DNA from: Flavobacteriaceae bacterium
Lineage (GTDB): Bacteria > Bacteroidota > Bacteroidia > Flavobacteriales > Flavobacteriaceae
Length of the DNA: 36,239 nucleotides
Reading direction: 5' to 3'
Assembly (NCBI GenBank): GCA_947461795.1
Contig: CANHMG010000012.1
Span: forward strand, 1-36,239
A program made the position numbers and the translations under genes. Below the pieces are notes generated by a model. That model was given only the letters and a program-made list of their open reading frames with translations, was not told the DNA's origin and did not search any database. This document shows, piece by piece, positions 1 through 8,926 of the stretch; positions within the stretch are counted from its first letter, which is position 1, and each line of letters opens with the position of its first letter.

Positions 1-1017
1 GGTGTAGCAATAAACACTGGATTGAGGGTCAGCTGAAACCACAATGGCAGAAGGCTGTGTGATGGTGAAGGTTTGTGTTTTCGTGCAGCTATTAGCATCC
101 GTAACGGTACAGGTCCAAGTGCCTGCTGATAATCCGGTGACTGAAGGGGTTCCGTCGCCTGTCGGATTTCCCGGTGTCCAATCATAAGTATATACTGGTG
201 TTCCACCGGAAGTATTGACCGATGCGGCACCATTGGATCCGCCGTTGCACGAAACATTAGTTTGAGATGCAGCTGAAACCACAATGGCCGTAGGCTGTGT
301 GATGGTAAAGCTTTTTGTTATGGTTGATAATGCATTATCCGTTATCGTGCATGTGTAAGTAATAGCACACAAACCCGACGCGGTTGCCGTAGTGCCACCA
401 CTTGGTGCCCACGAGTACGTATAGGGAGCAACACCACCGCTGGCCACTACCGTAGCGCTTCCGTTACAACCTTCATTGCAAGATGTATTGACTTGTGATT
501 GTGTCGCGGTAAGGAGAGGAACAAGGTAACCATTGATCAACTGCCAACCCGCAGGCAGCGCTGATGGAGTACCTATGATACCGCCTGACACAACTCTGGT
601 CAAGTTCGCACCGGTCAGGTTTGCACCGGTCAGGTTCGCATTGGTTAGGTTCGCACTATCAAGGTACGCATTAGTCAGGTTCGCATTAGTCAGGTTCGCA
701 CCGCTCAGGTTCGCACTGGGTAGTAACGCATTCCTCAGGTTCGCACCGCTCAGGTTCGCACCGCTCAGGTTCGATAAACCCAGGGACGCACCGCTCAGGT
801 TCGCACCGCTCAGGTTCGCACCGCTCAGGTTCGAAAAAGGAAAGGAGTTACCTTCCTTATTGCAGCCTGACCAGTTGACAGATGGTGCGGGCGGAGCGCT
901 GCAATTCTGTGCCTGAACCGAAAAGAAGCTTACACTCAGTAATAGCATGATTGCTGTAAAAAGGAATGCCTTAAAAACACCTTTTTTAAATGTAATTGTT
1001 TTCATACTGTAATTCAT
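1..1017 (-). CDS. Partial secreted protein: signal peptide, pentapeptide repeats, then SprB-type repeats; 3' end lies off the left edge
   Basis: Reverse-strand reading from ATG at 1017 (or in-frame ATG at 1005): [78 protein letters not shown]..., then [18 protein letters not shown], then repeats such as [27 protein letters not shown]. Open to position 1. Absent from the ORF track because it has no stop inside the window. Confidence 0.88.
   Translation of the reverse strand, partial: MNYSMKTITFKKGVFKAFLFTAIMLLLSVSFFSVQAQNCSAPPAPSVNWSGCNKEGNSFPFSNLSGANLSGANLSGASLGLSNLSGANLSGANLRNALLPSANLSGANLTNANLTNAYLDSANLTNANLTGANLTGANLTRVVSGGIIGTPSALPAGWQLINGYLVPLLTATQSQVNTSCNEGCNGSATVVASGGVAPYTYSWAPSGGTTATASGLCAITYTCTITDNALSTITKSFTITQPTAIVVSAASQTNVSCNGGSNGAASVNTSGGTPVYTYDWTPGNPTGDGTPSVTGLSAGTWTCTVTDANSCTKTQTFTITQPSAIVVSADPQSSVYCYT
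600..832 (-). repeat. Tandem 15-bp repeats (GGTGCGAACCTGAGC-like) encoding A(N/D)LSG pentapeptide repeats
   Basis: About 15 imperfect 15-bp units; reverse-strand translation gives [78 protein letters not shown]. Confidence 0.85.
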
Positions 1018-1274
1018 GACCCATAATTGTTGTTACATCACTACAGGTATGGGTTTTTAGCCCCGTAGTGACTTTGATTTAAGAAAATAGCCAGCACCGA
1101 TAAGGTACCGCAAAAAGGATAAACTTGGGGTCTAGTCCTATTGTTTGAATAGCGCATAAAGTCTATTCGCATTTTGGAAAAGAGGGTGAACTCATTTCCT
1201 TTTTTATCCTGAAAAAAGTAAAAAAACACCGTGGCTAAGACGTCCAAATGCATCTCTTTTTTCAAAATACGAAA

Positions 1275-1310
1275 CAATAGTACTTATTTATTTTGCACAG
1301 TATCAAAAAA
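1275..1310 (-). promoter_or_regulatory. Candidate Bacteroidota-type promoter (-33 TTTTTTG, 21-bp spacer, -7 TACTATTG)
   Basis: Minus strand TTTTTTG-N21-TACTATTG; one mismatch from the TAnnTTTG -7 consensus. Upstream of the pentapeptide/SprB gene. Confidence 0.4.
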
Positions 1311-1341
1311 TGTCACGAACTCGCCGTTTCATGTCACGAAC
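1310..1341. promoter_or_regulatory. Two perfect 11-bp direct repeats ATGTCACGAAC spaced exactly 21 bp, possible tandem regulator site
   Basis: ATGTCACGAAC at 1310-1320 and 1331-1341, directly abutting the candidate -33 element. Confidence 0.45.
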
Positions 1342-1783
1342 GAATCATAACATGCAAAAAACATCGACGAAATGCATCTTTGGGATTTTAAAAATACAGC
1401 AAACAACAGAATCGTCACTTCCAATTTAATATCAAATGACGCTGATATTTTAGAAATAGATTGGCTCGTTTATGGAGGGAAATCGAGGACACTATTGCGA
1501 CAGTTAATACAGGTCGGCAACCCTCTAAAACCTATAATAAATTAAGGAACTGAAGCGAGAGAGGGAAAGAGACAATTACCGCAAAAAAGTTGTTAATGCA
1601 ACAAGCTTTTTAAAGTATTTCTTTTTCAAAAAAAGGCAGCTGGCGTAATGCTAAATGACAATCGTTATGCAAAAGCATATCGCTTAGCATGCAAAGTGAA
1701 GCACAAGCACATCGGAAAAGAACGTGGCTACATTTTCGAAATGCGCTACGCTCCCTTTAAATAATTTAGAAATTGACATAAAA

Positions 1784-1813
1784 AAACCTCCCGATAGGAA
1801 GGTTTTTATTGAT
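1784..1813. terminator. Probable bidirectional intrinsic terminator
   Basis: AAAAACCTCC-CGATA-GGAAGGTTTTT hairpin next to the stop of the 1824-2363 minus-strand gene. Confidence 0.6.
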
Positions 1814-1823
1814 AGGAACAAAA

Positions 1824-2363
1824 TTATTTCGTCATCAAATCTTGCAGCGGTTTCAACTGGTCTAAGTCGATATCCGCTTCTTTCAAGACCGAAATCATAT
1901 TGAATATCATGGTCGGATTCATGTCTTTTCCTAGAACACGAACAACCGCAAAACCATTTTCTTTTTTGTTGGCAAAAAAAACAAACTCATCAATGTGCTC
2001 GTCATCGCCAATAAAACTAATTGAAGCACCTTCTTGCCCAGAACCGAACTTCATCAGTTGCTGGTACTTTTCATCTTTCAAAATCGAATTGACGTTGGCG
2101 CGTTCTAATTCAAATTGCGCCTTGTTTTTGTCGTTTAGTTTGAAGGCTAAAATGTTCATCTTGTCAAACGAACCCAGCGCTTCTTTTTGAGTTGCAGTCA
2201 ACTTTGATTTATCGATGTTTAGAATACTCGGCGAAAGATCCAATGCAATGAAATCTTTACTTTCAGATTTGTCAACAAAATAGCGTTGTAAACTTGGTTC
2301 TGATTGGCAACTGTTGAGGACTAATAGCGCCACATATAGCACAATGTAAGGAATACATCTCAT
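1824..2363 (-). CDS. DUF4252-like lipoprotein
   Basis: ORF of 179 aa with lipobox-like N-terminus (LLVLNSCQS); resembles the neighbouring DUF4252-like gene. Confidence 0.75.
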   Translation of the reverse strand: MRCIPYIVLYVALLVLNSCQSEPSLQRYFVDKSESKDFIALDLSPSILNIDKSKLTATQKEALGSFDKMNILAFKLNDKNKAQFELERANVNSILKDEKYQQLMKFGSGQEGASISFIGDDEHIDEFVFFANKKENGFAVVRVLGKDMNPTMIFNMISVLKEADIDLDQLKPLQDLMTK

Positions 2364-2369
2364 GATATA

Positions 2370-2906
2370 CTATTTTGGACCTTTAGAACCTTTGGTCGCT
2401 TTTTTCAAATCGTCCCCACCTGGAAATCTCATTTTATCGGTCAAAACTGAAATTTCATTCAGATCGAAATCACCTGTCAAAGACATTAATACGGTATCCT
2501 CATTTCTACTGCCTTCAATGAACATTAACAGTTCTCTTATCTGAGTGTCTTTGGCTCCAGATTTTACCATGATTTTGATATTTCTACCATTTTCATTCAC
2601 ACGCATTAATTCTTCTAAACCTGACGTTTTAATATATTTGTCAGCGGCAGATTTCATTTCATTTTCAACTCGTGTGCTCTTTGTTGTAAATACTTTCAGA
2701 TTGTCTAATTTCTTAATCAAATTGAGATACTGCTGCGCTTCTTTATCAGAAGTGTCCATTTTAACCTTACTCATGAGGTCGAACATTTTCTTATTGACGA
2801 TAATGGAAGTCACATCGTCTTGACCGTCAAATTTATCAAATGCTCCTTGAGCAAAGAATGGGCTTGACATTAAAACCAGTACTACAGTGATTGCAAATTT
2901 TTTCAT
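2370..2906 (-). CDS. DUF4252-like exported protein
   Basis: ORF of 178 aa with signal peptide MKKFAITVVLVLMSSPFFAQ; genomic context of ECF sigma/anti-sigma. Confidence 0.75.
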   Translation of the reverse strand: MKKFAITVVLVLMSSPFFAQGAFDKFDGQDDVTSIIVNKKMFDLMSKVKMDTSDKEAQQYLNLIKKLDNLKVFTTKSTRVENEMKSAADKYIKTSGLEELMRVNENGRNIKIMVKSGAKDTQIRELLMFIEGSRNEDTVLMSLTGDFDLNEISVLTDKMRFPGGDDLKKATKGSKGPK

Positions 2907-3010
2907 TTTTTTTGATTTTTGATTTTTCCGTTACGCTCGATTAATTAATTTTCTTAATATCAAATGCCTCGGGTGATTATTAAATATTGAATTGATTTCT
3001 GTGGTAAATT

Positions 3011-3469
3011 CTAATTTTCTGAAACAAATATTTTGTCTCGAGTATCTTCATAGGTTTGAACGTATCGAACGCTTTCTATTCCTGTATTCACATGATTAGA
3101 AAGTAGTTCCAGCGCTTTTTGTGTTTCTTCAAAAGCAACTTGCGGATCATCATAAGTTCCTAATTCAGAAGTTGCTTTTGTGCTGGAGTAATTTTGGAAA
3201 GTATAAATTCCTATTCCTAATAGTACAATCACTGAGGCTGCAATAGACAACCATTTGACAGGGTTATTTTTAGATTTGAATAAAGGTAATTTTTGTTCAA
3301 ATTCCTGTTTTGATGTATTCGACAAATACGCAAATAAAGGTTGATATTGAACCAAATTCGAAGCAATATCTGAAGAAGAAAAGTAGTCTTTTAATACTAT
3401 TTCTTCTGCAAGTGTTGTTTCGCCTTCAAAATATTTAGTGACGAGTAATGTTATTTTATCCGATTCCAT
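3011..3469 (-). CDS. Putative anti-sigma factor with a single transmembrane segment
   Basis: Cytoplasmic N-terminus, TM segment WLSIAASVIVLLGIGIYTF; start overlaps the end of the sigma factor gene by 14 nt. Confidence 0.65.
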   Translation of the reverse strand: MESDKITLLVTKYFEGETTLAEEIVLKDYFSSSDIASNLVQYQPLFAYLSNTSKQEFEQKLPLFKSKNNPVKWLSIAASVIVLLGIGIYTFQNYSSTKATSELGTYDDPQVAFEETQKALELLSNHVNTGIESVRYVQTYEDTRDKIFVSEN

Positions 3470-3965
3470 AATGATGTGTTTTGGTCATAAATTCACGTAT
3501 TGTTTTTCTTGCTCTGGAAAGTGCAACCCGTATCGCGGTTTCATTCATTTCTAATATTTGAGCTATTTCTGAAAATTCATATTGCTCAATATCCCGCATT
3601 TGAATTATTAAACGTTGTTGCTCTGGCAATTCATTAATAATTTTCTCTACCCAATTCAAACTATCCGTATCTTCTAATTGTTGTTGCAAACTTGGCTGTC
3701 TGTCGGTATAATTCGAATGTACAATTTGCAAATTGGTGGCTCTTTTCGACTTCAATTGATCCAAACAATAATTCTTTGTAATGGTCATTGCGAATGCTTC
3801 AACGCTGGAGTAACCATTCAAACTTTCATTCTTATTCCATAATTTAACCAAAACTTCCTGAGTAGCATCTTCTGCTTCTTCCGTACTTACGAGTAATCGC
3901 TTTGCCAATCGAAAGACTTTATCTTTGAAAGGAGCTATAACTTGTAAGAACTCATTTTGGTTCAT
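3456..3965 (-). CDS. ECF-type RNA polymerase sigma factor
   Basis: Region 2 (EEAEDATQEVLVKLW) and region 4 (LPEQQRLIIQMRDIEQYEFSEIAQILEMNETAIRVALSRARKTIRE) signatures. Confidence 0.93.
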   Translation of the reverse strand: MNQNEFLQVIAPFKDKVFRLAKRLLVSTEEAEDATQEVLVKLWNKNESLNGYSSVEAFAMTITKNYCLDQLKSKRATNLQIVHSNYTDRQPSLQQQLEDTDSLNWVEKIINELPEQQRLIIQMRDIEQYEFSEIAQILEMNETAIRVALSRARKTIREFMTKTHHYGIG

Positions 3966-4176
3966 ATGTGTAAATTTTATTTTTTAGCGGTCACATATGG
4001 TATCGCCTTTTTACTAATAGGTGTTTGTTTGCACAAACTTGTCGTTAATGGCGATTTCATAAAATACAATTAATTTGAAAGTGTTAGAGTCAAGACGAGC
4101 CCTTTAATATTTTGTTACAAAGAAGCGAAAATAATTTCAAATGAATTAAATTTACTCACGCTATGAAATATACTTT

Positions 4177-5634
4177 ATGAAAAAATATTTTAATTATTTA
4201 CCGTGTATACTATTGTTAGCCTTTGCTTTACAAAGCTGTGAAGTACAAGACGACAACAATGTCCCAGAGGATATTGCCATTAATAATTTTGTTTGGAAAG
4301 GTTTGAATTTGTATTATTTATGGCAAGCTGATGTTCCCAAATTAGCAGATGACAGATTTGCCAATCAATCAGATTTAAATACTTATTTGTATGGATTTTC
4401 TAGACCAGAAGATTTATTTCAACAACTGTTAAACAAACCTAGAAGTTTGTATCCTAATCCTGGTGAAGCTATCGATCGCTTTAGTGTGATTTTTTCAGAT
4501 TATAATGAATTAGAAGGGATTCTTTCGGGAACCACTAAAAACAATGGGGCTGATTTCGGCTTATTTTATAAAGACGCAACGCAAACTTCAGTCTTTGGAG
4601 TCGTACGCTATATTTTCCCAAATTCAGATGCTGCTGCTAAAAACGTTCAACGGGGTAACATCTTTTATGCTATTAATGGAGTATCATTAACCAAAGAAAA
4701 TTACAGTTCACTTTTAAACAATGATACGTATACTATGAATTTTGCCACTTACGATTCTGGAAACATCACTCCGAACGGGCAATCAGTTAGTTTAACCAAA
4801 TCGGTGCTTTCAGAAAACCCAGTCTATCTAAATACTGTAATTAATTCAGGCACCCACAAAATTGGATATTTAATGTACAATGGTTTTTATCCGAATTATG
4901 AATCCCAATTGAATGCCGCTTTTAGCTCTTTAAAATCGCAGGGCATTACTGAATTGGTTTTGGACCTTCGCTACAATTCTGGAGGATCTGTAGCGACAGC
5001 TACACGAATAGCAAGTTTAATTACGGGTCAATTTACCAATCAAATTTTTGCAAAAGAACAATGGAACGCCAAACTAGAAGATTATTATAACAGTACCAAT
5101 CCGAGTACATTGTTGAATTTATTCACCAATAAACTTGGAAACAGCGAAACATTAAACAGTTTGAATTTGAGTAAAGTGTATGTTCTCACTACCAAAAGCA
5201 CTGCATCTGCAAGCGAATTAGTCATCAATGGATTAAAACCGTATATCAACGTAGTTCAAATTGGAGATATTACTACAGGAAAAAATGTGGGTTCGATTAC
5301 ACTCTATGATTCGCCTTCTTTTTCTAAAACAGGCAGTAGCACCAAACATCGTTATGCGATGCAACCCATTGTTTTGAAAATCGTTAATAAAATAGGTTTT
5401 GGGGATTACATTAATGGATTAGATCCTACGATTCTTCTCAAAGAAGATTATGGAAACTTAGGAGTTTTAGGCGATACTACTGAGCCTTTATTAAATGCAG
5501 CGATCAATGCCATCATTGGGAGCGGAAGACCCACTCCACAAAAAAGAGTTCGAAGTTTCGAAACACTGCAAGATACTCGAACAATTACGCGTTTGAAAAG
5601 TGAAATGTATGTGGATGATTTTCAAAACCGATAA
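4177..5634 (+). CDS. S41 family C-terminal processing peptidase-like lipoprotein
   Basis: Lipobox LLAFALQSCEV; PDZ-like segment; ELVLDLRYNSGGSV and TTKSTASASELVINGLKPY catalytic-region motifs. Confidence 0.85.
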   Translation: MKKYFNYLPCILLLAFALQSCEVQDDNNVPEDIAINNFVWKGLNLYYLWQADVPKLADDRFANQSDLNTYLYGFSRPEDLFQQLLNKPRSLYPNPGEAIDRFSVIFSDYNELEGILSGTTKNNGADFGLFYKDATQTSVFGVVRYIFPNSDAAAKNVQRGNIFYAINGVSLTKENYSSLLNNDTYTMNFATYDSGNITPNGQSVSLTKSVLSENPVYLNTVINSGTHKIGYLMYNGFYPNYESQLNAAFSSLKSQGITELVLDLRYNSGGSVATATRIASLITGQFTNQIFAKEQWNAKLEDYYNSTNPSTLLNLFTNKLGNSETLNSLNLSKVYVLTTKSTASASELVINGLKPYINVVQIGDITTGKNVGSITLYDSPSFSKTGSSTKHRYAMQPIVLKIVNKIGFGDYINGLDPTILLKEDYGNLGVLGDTTEPLLNAAINAIIGSGRPTPQKRVRSFETLQDTRTITRLKSEMYVDDFQNR

Positions 5635-5636
5635 AA

Positions 5637-5666
5637 ATAAAAAGGCCTTCAATTAGAAAGCCTTTT
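5637..5666. terminator. Intrinsic terminator between convergent genes
   Basis: AAAAGGCcTTC-AATTA-GAAaGCCTTTT stem-loop. Confidence 0.65.
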
Positions 5667-5686
5667 AGTTACTTTATCTTAATTTA

Positions 5687-6778
5687 TCATTGATTGAAAT
5701 AAAAACCAGAAGGTCCAATTCCTACGGTATGACTTTTTTGCAAAGTCCCAATCGGGCTATTGCCTGAATTCCCTAAAGAATAAATATTCACGGTTCCATT
5801 CTGATCATAAATAGTATAACCTGAAACATAAATATGGTAATTTTTGATTGCAAAACCATAAAGTGTTGGAATATCAGCTATGAATTTTGGTGTTGTAGGA
5901 AGTGCTGTAGCATCAATTGGCATGCTGTAAACTGCCGAATTAATGGTGTAGAACAATTTCGAATCTGCTATCTCTAAATTGGCTGGATGTGTTGTAACGG
6001 CTCCAAAATCGAATGATTTCAATAATTGGTTATTCGTTAAATTAATTTGCAACAATTTTCCAGAAGTTTCAGCAGGGGCATAATTTGGATTTCCTGCACA
6101 TGTAATCCACAATGAACTTCCATCAATTTGCATAGCATTAGGAATATCACCTACTAAAATTGAGGATACCGAATTATTCGTAGTATTAATAACGGAAATC
6201 GTATTGCCAAAATGATAGCCACCGCTATGCGCAACATATAACGTCCCTGCGTTTTCAATGATTTTATCAGGCCCTTCCGTAACTGGAATGTTAGCTGTTA
6301 TTGCATTCGAAATGGGGTCAATAACAGCAACATAATCATCCGTTGCATCCGTTCCGTCTCCCCAATTGGTTACATAACCTTTCCCATTCGAAAAAACTAT
6401 ATACCTTGGATTGCTTAAACCTGTTGAAATTGTAGCCACACTTTCCATTGTATACCGATTTACAATTTCAATAGTATTTGAAATATTCATAACGATATAG
6501 GCGTATTGATTGTAAAATCCAATACTTTGAGCCGTATCACCTAATATTTTTGGAGCATTTACTACCCCAAAAATATCATTTTGAAGTGTATTCAAATCAA
6601 AAGATATGTATGAAATCGTTGAATTATTGGCGTTAGCCGCTCCTTCGTTAACAACTAAAACACCACTGTCATAACTTCCCAAAGGGACATATTTTTGGGG
6701 TTCTTCTACTTCATTAGAACAAGCGTTTAATAAAATTAAGCCGATTAAAGCTCCAAAAAGAAATTTGTAAATTTTCAT
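5687..6778 (-). CDS. YncE/DUF5074-like beta-propeller lipoprotein, B12 uptake associated
   Basis: Lipobox LILLNACSN; propeller-like repeats (VAVIDPISNAITANIPVTEGPDKI, ISVINTTNNSVSSILVGDIPNAM); 5 bp downstream of the TonB receptor. Confidence 0.75.
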   Translation of the reverse strand: MKIYKFLFGALIGLILLNACSNEVEEPQKYVPLGSYDSGVLVVNEGAANANNSTISYISFDLNTLQNDIFGVVNAPKILGDTAQSIGFYNQYAYIVMNISNTIEIVNRYTMESVATISTGLSNPRYIVFSNGKGYVTNWGDGTDATDDYVAVIDPISNAITANIPVTEGPDKIIENAGTLYVAHSGGYHFGNTISVINTTNNSVSSILVGDIPNAMQIDGSSLWITCAGNPNYAPAETSGKLLQINLTNNQLLKSFDFGAVTTHPANLEIADSKLFYTINSAVYSMPIDATALPTTPKFIADIPTLYGFAIKNYHIYVSGYTIYDQNGTVNIYSLGNSGNSPIGTLQKSHTVGIGPSGFYFNQ

Positions 6779-6783
6779 AGTTT

Positions 6784-8616
6784 TTAAAAATTAAAGATTA
6801 AATAAAGAGCATAATTTATTCCTGGCATCGGTCGTTGCGATACACTTTGATAGTTTTTGTTCCAAAGATTGAGTACTTGAAAACCTAATTTATAAGTGGC
6901 AACTTTTCCTAAAATGTAATTCAAATTCAAATTTGAAATTTGATATTCCTCAAGAAAATTCTTGTTATCGCTAGATGTAAAGACATATCCAGTAAACAAA
7001 TATTGGTAATTTAAAGTCATTTTCCGAAAAGAATAGGCTAAACTCGAATTGAATTTATGAAAAGGAACATAAACCAACTGTTTCTCTGTTTGATTATCTT
7101 CCGAAACAGTATATCCATAATTGGCATTGAAGTCAATCGCATGATTTTGACTTTTTTTATTCCAATTGAAAGTCAATTCCGCACCGTAAACGGATACTTT
7201 CGCTATATTATTGGGCCTCCATGTCCCACTTTGATTTGGTTTCCATTGAATTAAATTGTCAATTTTTTGATAATATATCGTTCCAGAAATTGACACATTC
7301 TTGAATTTTAAATATTGCCCAAGTTCGCCTTGATAGGAATTTTCAGGTTTTAAATTTGGATTTCCTAAACCTACCCAATATAAATCATTGAATGTAGGAA
7401 TTCGGAAATTTCGGGAGAAATTGGTAACCAAAGTATAGTGATTACTGAGTCGATGATGTGTTCCAAAAGAAAACAAAAACGGGCTATCATAAGACGATGT
7501 TATTTCCTTTCTTCCGCTCAATTCATACGAAAAGTAACGAAAAACCTCTTGTTTTAATAAAACAGTAACAACTCCAATTTCCCTTGTGTTTGTTCGTATT
7601 TGAGAGCCAATTCCTTTGGTTTGAGTAAATTCTAAAATTGTATTAAAAGTAATGGAAGGCGTAATTTCATATAGAAAATCCTGTTTCACAAGTTCAGTTT
7701 CGGTTTTGGAAGTTTCAAAATTACCCTTAAGTGCATTTTCAAAATAATTATAGTGTTCCCCCAAGAATGCAACTTTCAATTTAGAAGTTACTTTTCCTAA
7801 AAACCAATTCCATTCTATTAAATTTCGATAATTGTAATCACGATACTTACTTTTAGAAACAGCACTTAATGTTCCTGAAAAATGTCGCTCGCTTTCATAA
7901 AATTGGCTGTAGAATTTTAGTGTATGAAAGAGGTTCAGTCGATATCCTAAACTCGCATTCATACTGGTATTATAAAATTGGCCATTCTCGTTCTTTTGAT
8001 TTTTTGTACCTAAATAGTCATAATTATTGGTCGAACTATTTCTTGAAATGCTTATTTGATTGGCTACTTTTTTGTTTGAAAAGTTAATTTTGTAATTGGA
8101 CAGAAAAGTGTTAAAACTTCCATAGGATAAGAACAATTCATTTTGAAATTGATTCTTAAAAGTCAATTCATTATTCAAATGGATGCTTCCTCCAATAGCA
8201 CTACTGCCATAAATGGAACTTCCACCACCCGACCGGACCGTAATTGAAGTATAATCTCTTGTGGTTATCGTATTAAAATCAGTCTGACCATTGAGTTGTG
8301 AATTGATATTAATTCCATTCCAAATTACCGCAGTTTGTTGCGCTGTAGTGCCTCGAAAAGAAGGAGACGAAACCATACCTAAACCATTTTCTTTAAAATA
8401 AATTATTGAATTATAATTCAATAAAGAGGTTAAAGAAGCTCCGTTTTTAGCAATAATCGAATCATTCAAAACAGCAACCGATTGGGTATTGGAAAAATTT
8501 TTAAGTTGTGAATCAGAGACAAAAACTTCTTTCAAGGTCACAATAGAATCATTTTGCGCACAAACCATTTGGCACATCATCAAAATCCAAAATAAAAACA
8601 GCTTTTTCGCAGTCAT
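6784..8616 (-). CDS. TonB-dependent outer-membrane receptor, BtuB-like
   Basis: Signal peptide; plug motifs (SPSFRGTTAQQTAVIWNGININ, GSSIYGSSAIGGSIHL); barrel with terminal aromatic ALYLIFNF; preceded by a cobalamin riboswitch. Confidence 0.9.
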   Translation of the reverse strand: MTAKKLFLFWILMMCQMVCAQNDSIVTLKEVFVSDSQLKNFSNTQSVAVLNDSIIAKNGASLTSLLNYNSIIYFKENGLGMVSSPSFRGTTAQQTAVIWNGININSQLNGQTDFNTITTRDYTSITVRSGGGSSIYGSSAIGGSIHLNNELTFKNQFQNELFLSYGSFNTFLSNYKINFSNKKVANQISISRNSSTNNYDYLGTKNQKNENGQFYNTSMNASLGYRLNLFHTLKFYSQFYESERHFSGTLSAVSKSKYRDYNYRNLIEWNWFLGKVTSKLKVAFLGEHYNYFENALKGNFETSKTETELVKQDFLYEITPSITFNTILEFTQTKGIGSQIRTNTREIGVVTVLLKQEVFRYFSYELSGRKEITSSYDSPFLFSFGTHHRLSNHYTLVTNFSRNFRIPTFNDLYWVGLGNPNLKPENSYQGELGQYLKFKNVSISGTIYYQKIDNLIQWKPNQSGTWRPNNIAKVSVYGAELTFNWNKKSQNHAIDFNANYGYTVSEDNQTEKQLVYVPFHKFNSSLAYSFRKMTLNYQYLFTGYVFTSSDNKNFLEEYQISNLNLNYILGKVATYKLGFQVLNLWNKNYQSVSQRPMPGINYALYLIFNF

Positions 8617-8660
8617 AATTTCAGAATCTTTTTCCCGAAGATTCGATATTCGTTACAAAA

Positions 8661-8830
8661 AAAGGCAGGTCTCCTGGCTTGCGTCTTGTTGTTTCCCTTC
8701 CCATTCAAATGAACAGTGGTCTTGTAGTTAACAACAAGCTTTCTAGCTTACAGTTGCGGGAACAGCTTAGGTTTTGAACCTAATTCCCTTTTAATGTGAT
8801 TGAATAAAATTTCAAATCACAACCTTAATT
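8661..8830 (-). ncRNA. Cobalamin (B12) riboswitch, 5' leader of the TonB receptor operon
   Basis: Minus-strand sequence AAAAGGGAATTAGGTTCAAAACCTAAGCTGTTCCCGCAACTGTAAGC...AAGACCACTG...GGGAAGGGAAACAACAAGACGCAAGCCAGGAGACCTGCC matches the conserved cobalamin riboswitch core (B12 box GCCAGGAGACCTGCC and CCCGCAACTGTAAG). Ends are approximate. Confidence 0.93.
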
Positions 8831-8836
8831 CGAGGG

Positions 8837-8844
8837 CAAAGATA
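8837..8844 (-). promoter_or_regulatory. Candidate -7 element (TATCTTTG) for the riboswitch/btuB-like transcript
   Basis: Minus-strand TATCTTTG immediately upstream of the riboswitch; fits TAnnTTTG. Confidence 0.5.
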
Positions 8845-8872
8845 ACCTTATCTGGATGAATTAAAAATTAAA

Positions 8873-8905
8873 TTTGAAATTTAAATTGGATTACAACTAC
8901 CTTTG
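8873..8905 (+). promoter_or_regulatory. Candidate promoter of the btuF-like operon
   Basis: TTTG (8873-8876), 21-bp spacer, TACCTTTG (8898-8905); ATG at 8927. Confidence 0.6.
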
Positions 8906-8926
8906 TCCCGCTTGAAAAATCATCCT

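Noticed and set aside
600-832. Possible CRISPR or intergenic repeat array
   Set aside because: 15-bp repeats are contiguous, in-frame and encode pentapeptide repeats; there are no unique spacers.
533-916. Plus-strand 127-aa ORF rich in RFAPLRFA repeats
   Set aside because: Antisense reading of the pentapeptide-repeat DNA; the minus-strand frame has a signal peptide and recognisable domains.
1041-1277. Minus-strand 78-aa ORF
   Set aside because: No recognisable domain; its start overlaps the candidate -7 element and it lies in the likely 5' leader.
1900-2823. Plus-strand ORFs at 1900, 2362 and 2545
   Set aside because: Antisense to the two DUF4252-like genes; shadow ORFs.
8489-8731. Plus-strand 80-aa ORF
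   Set aside because: Antisense to the TonB receptor start and the cobalamin riboswitch; no protein-like features.
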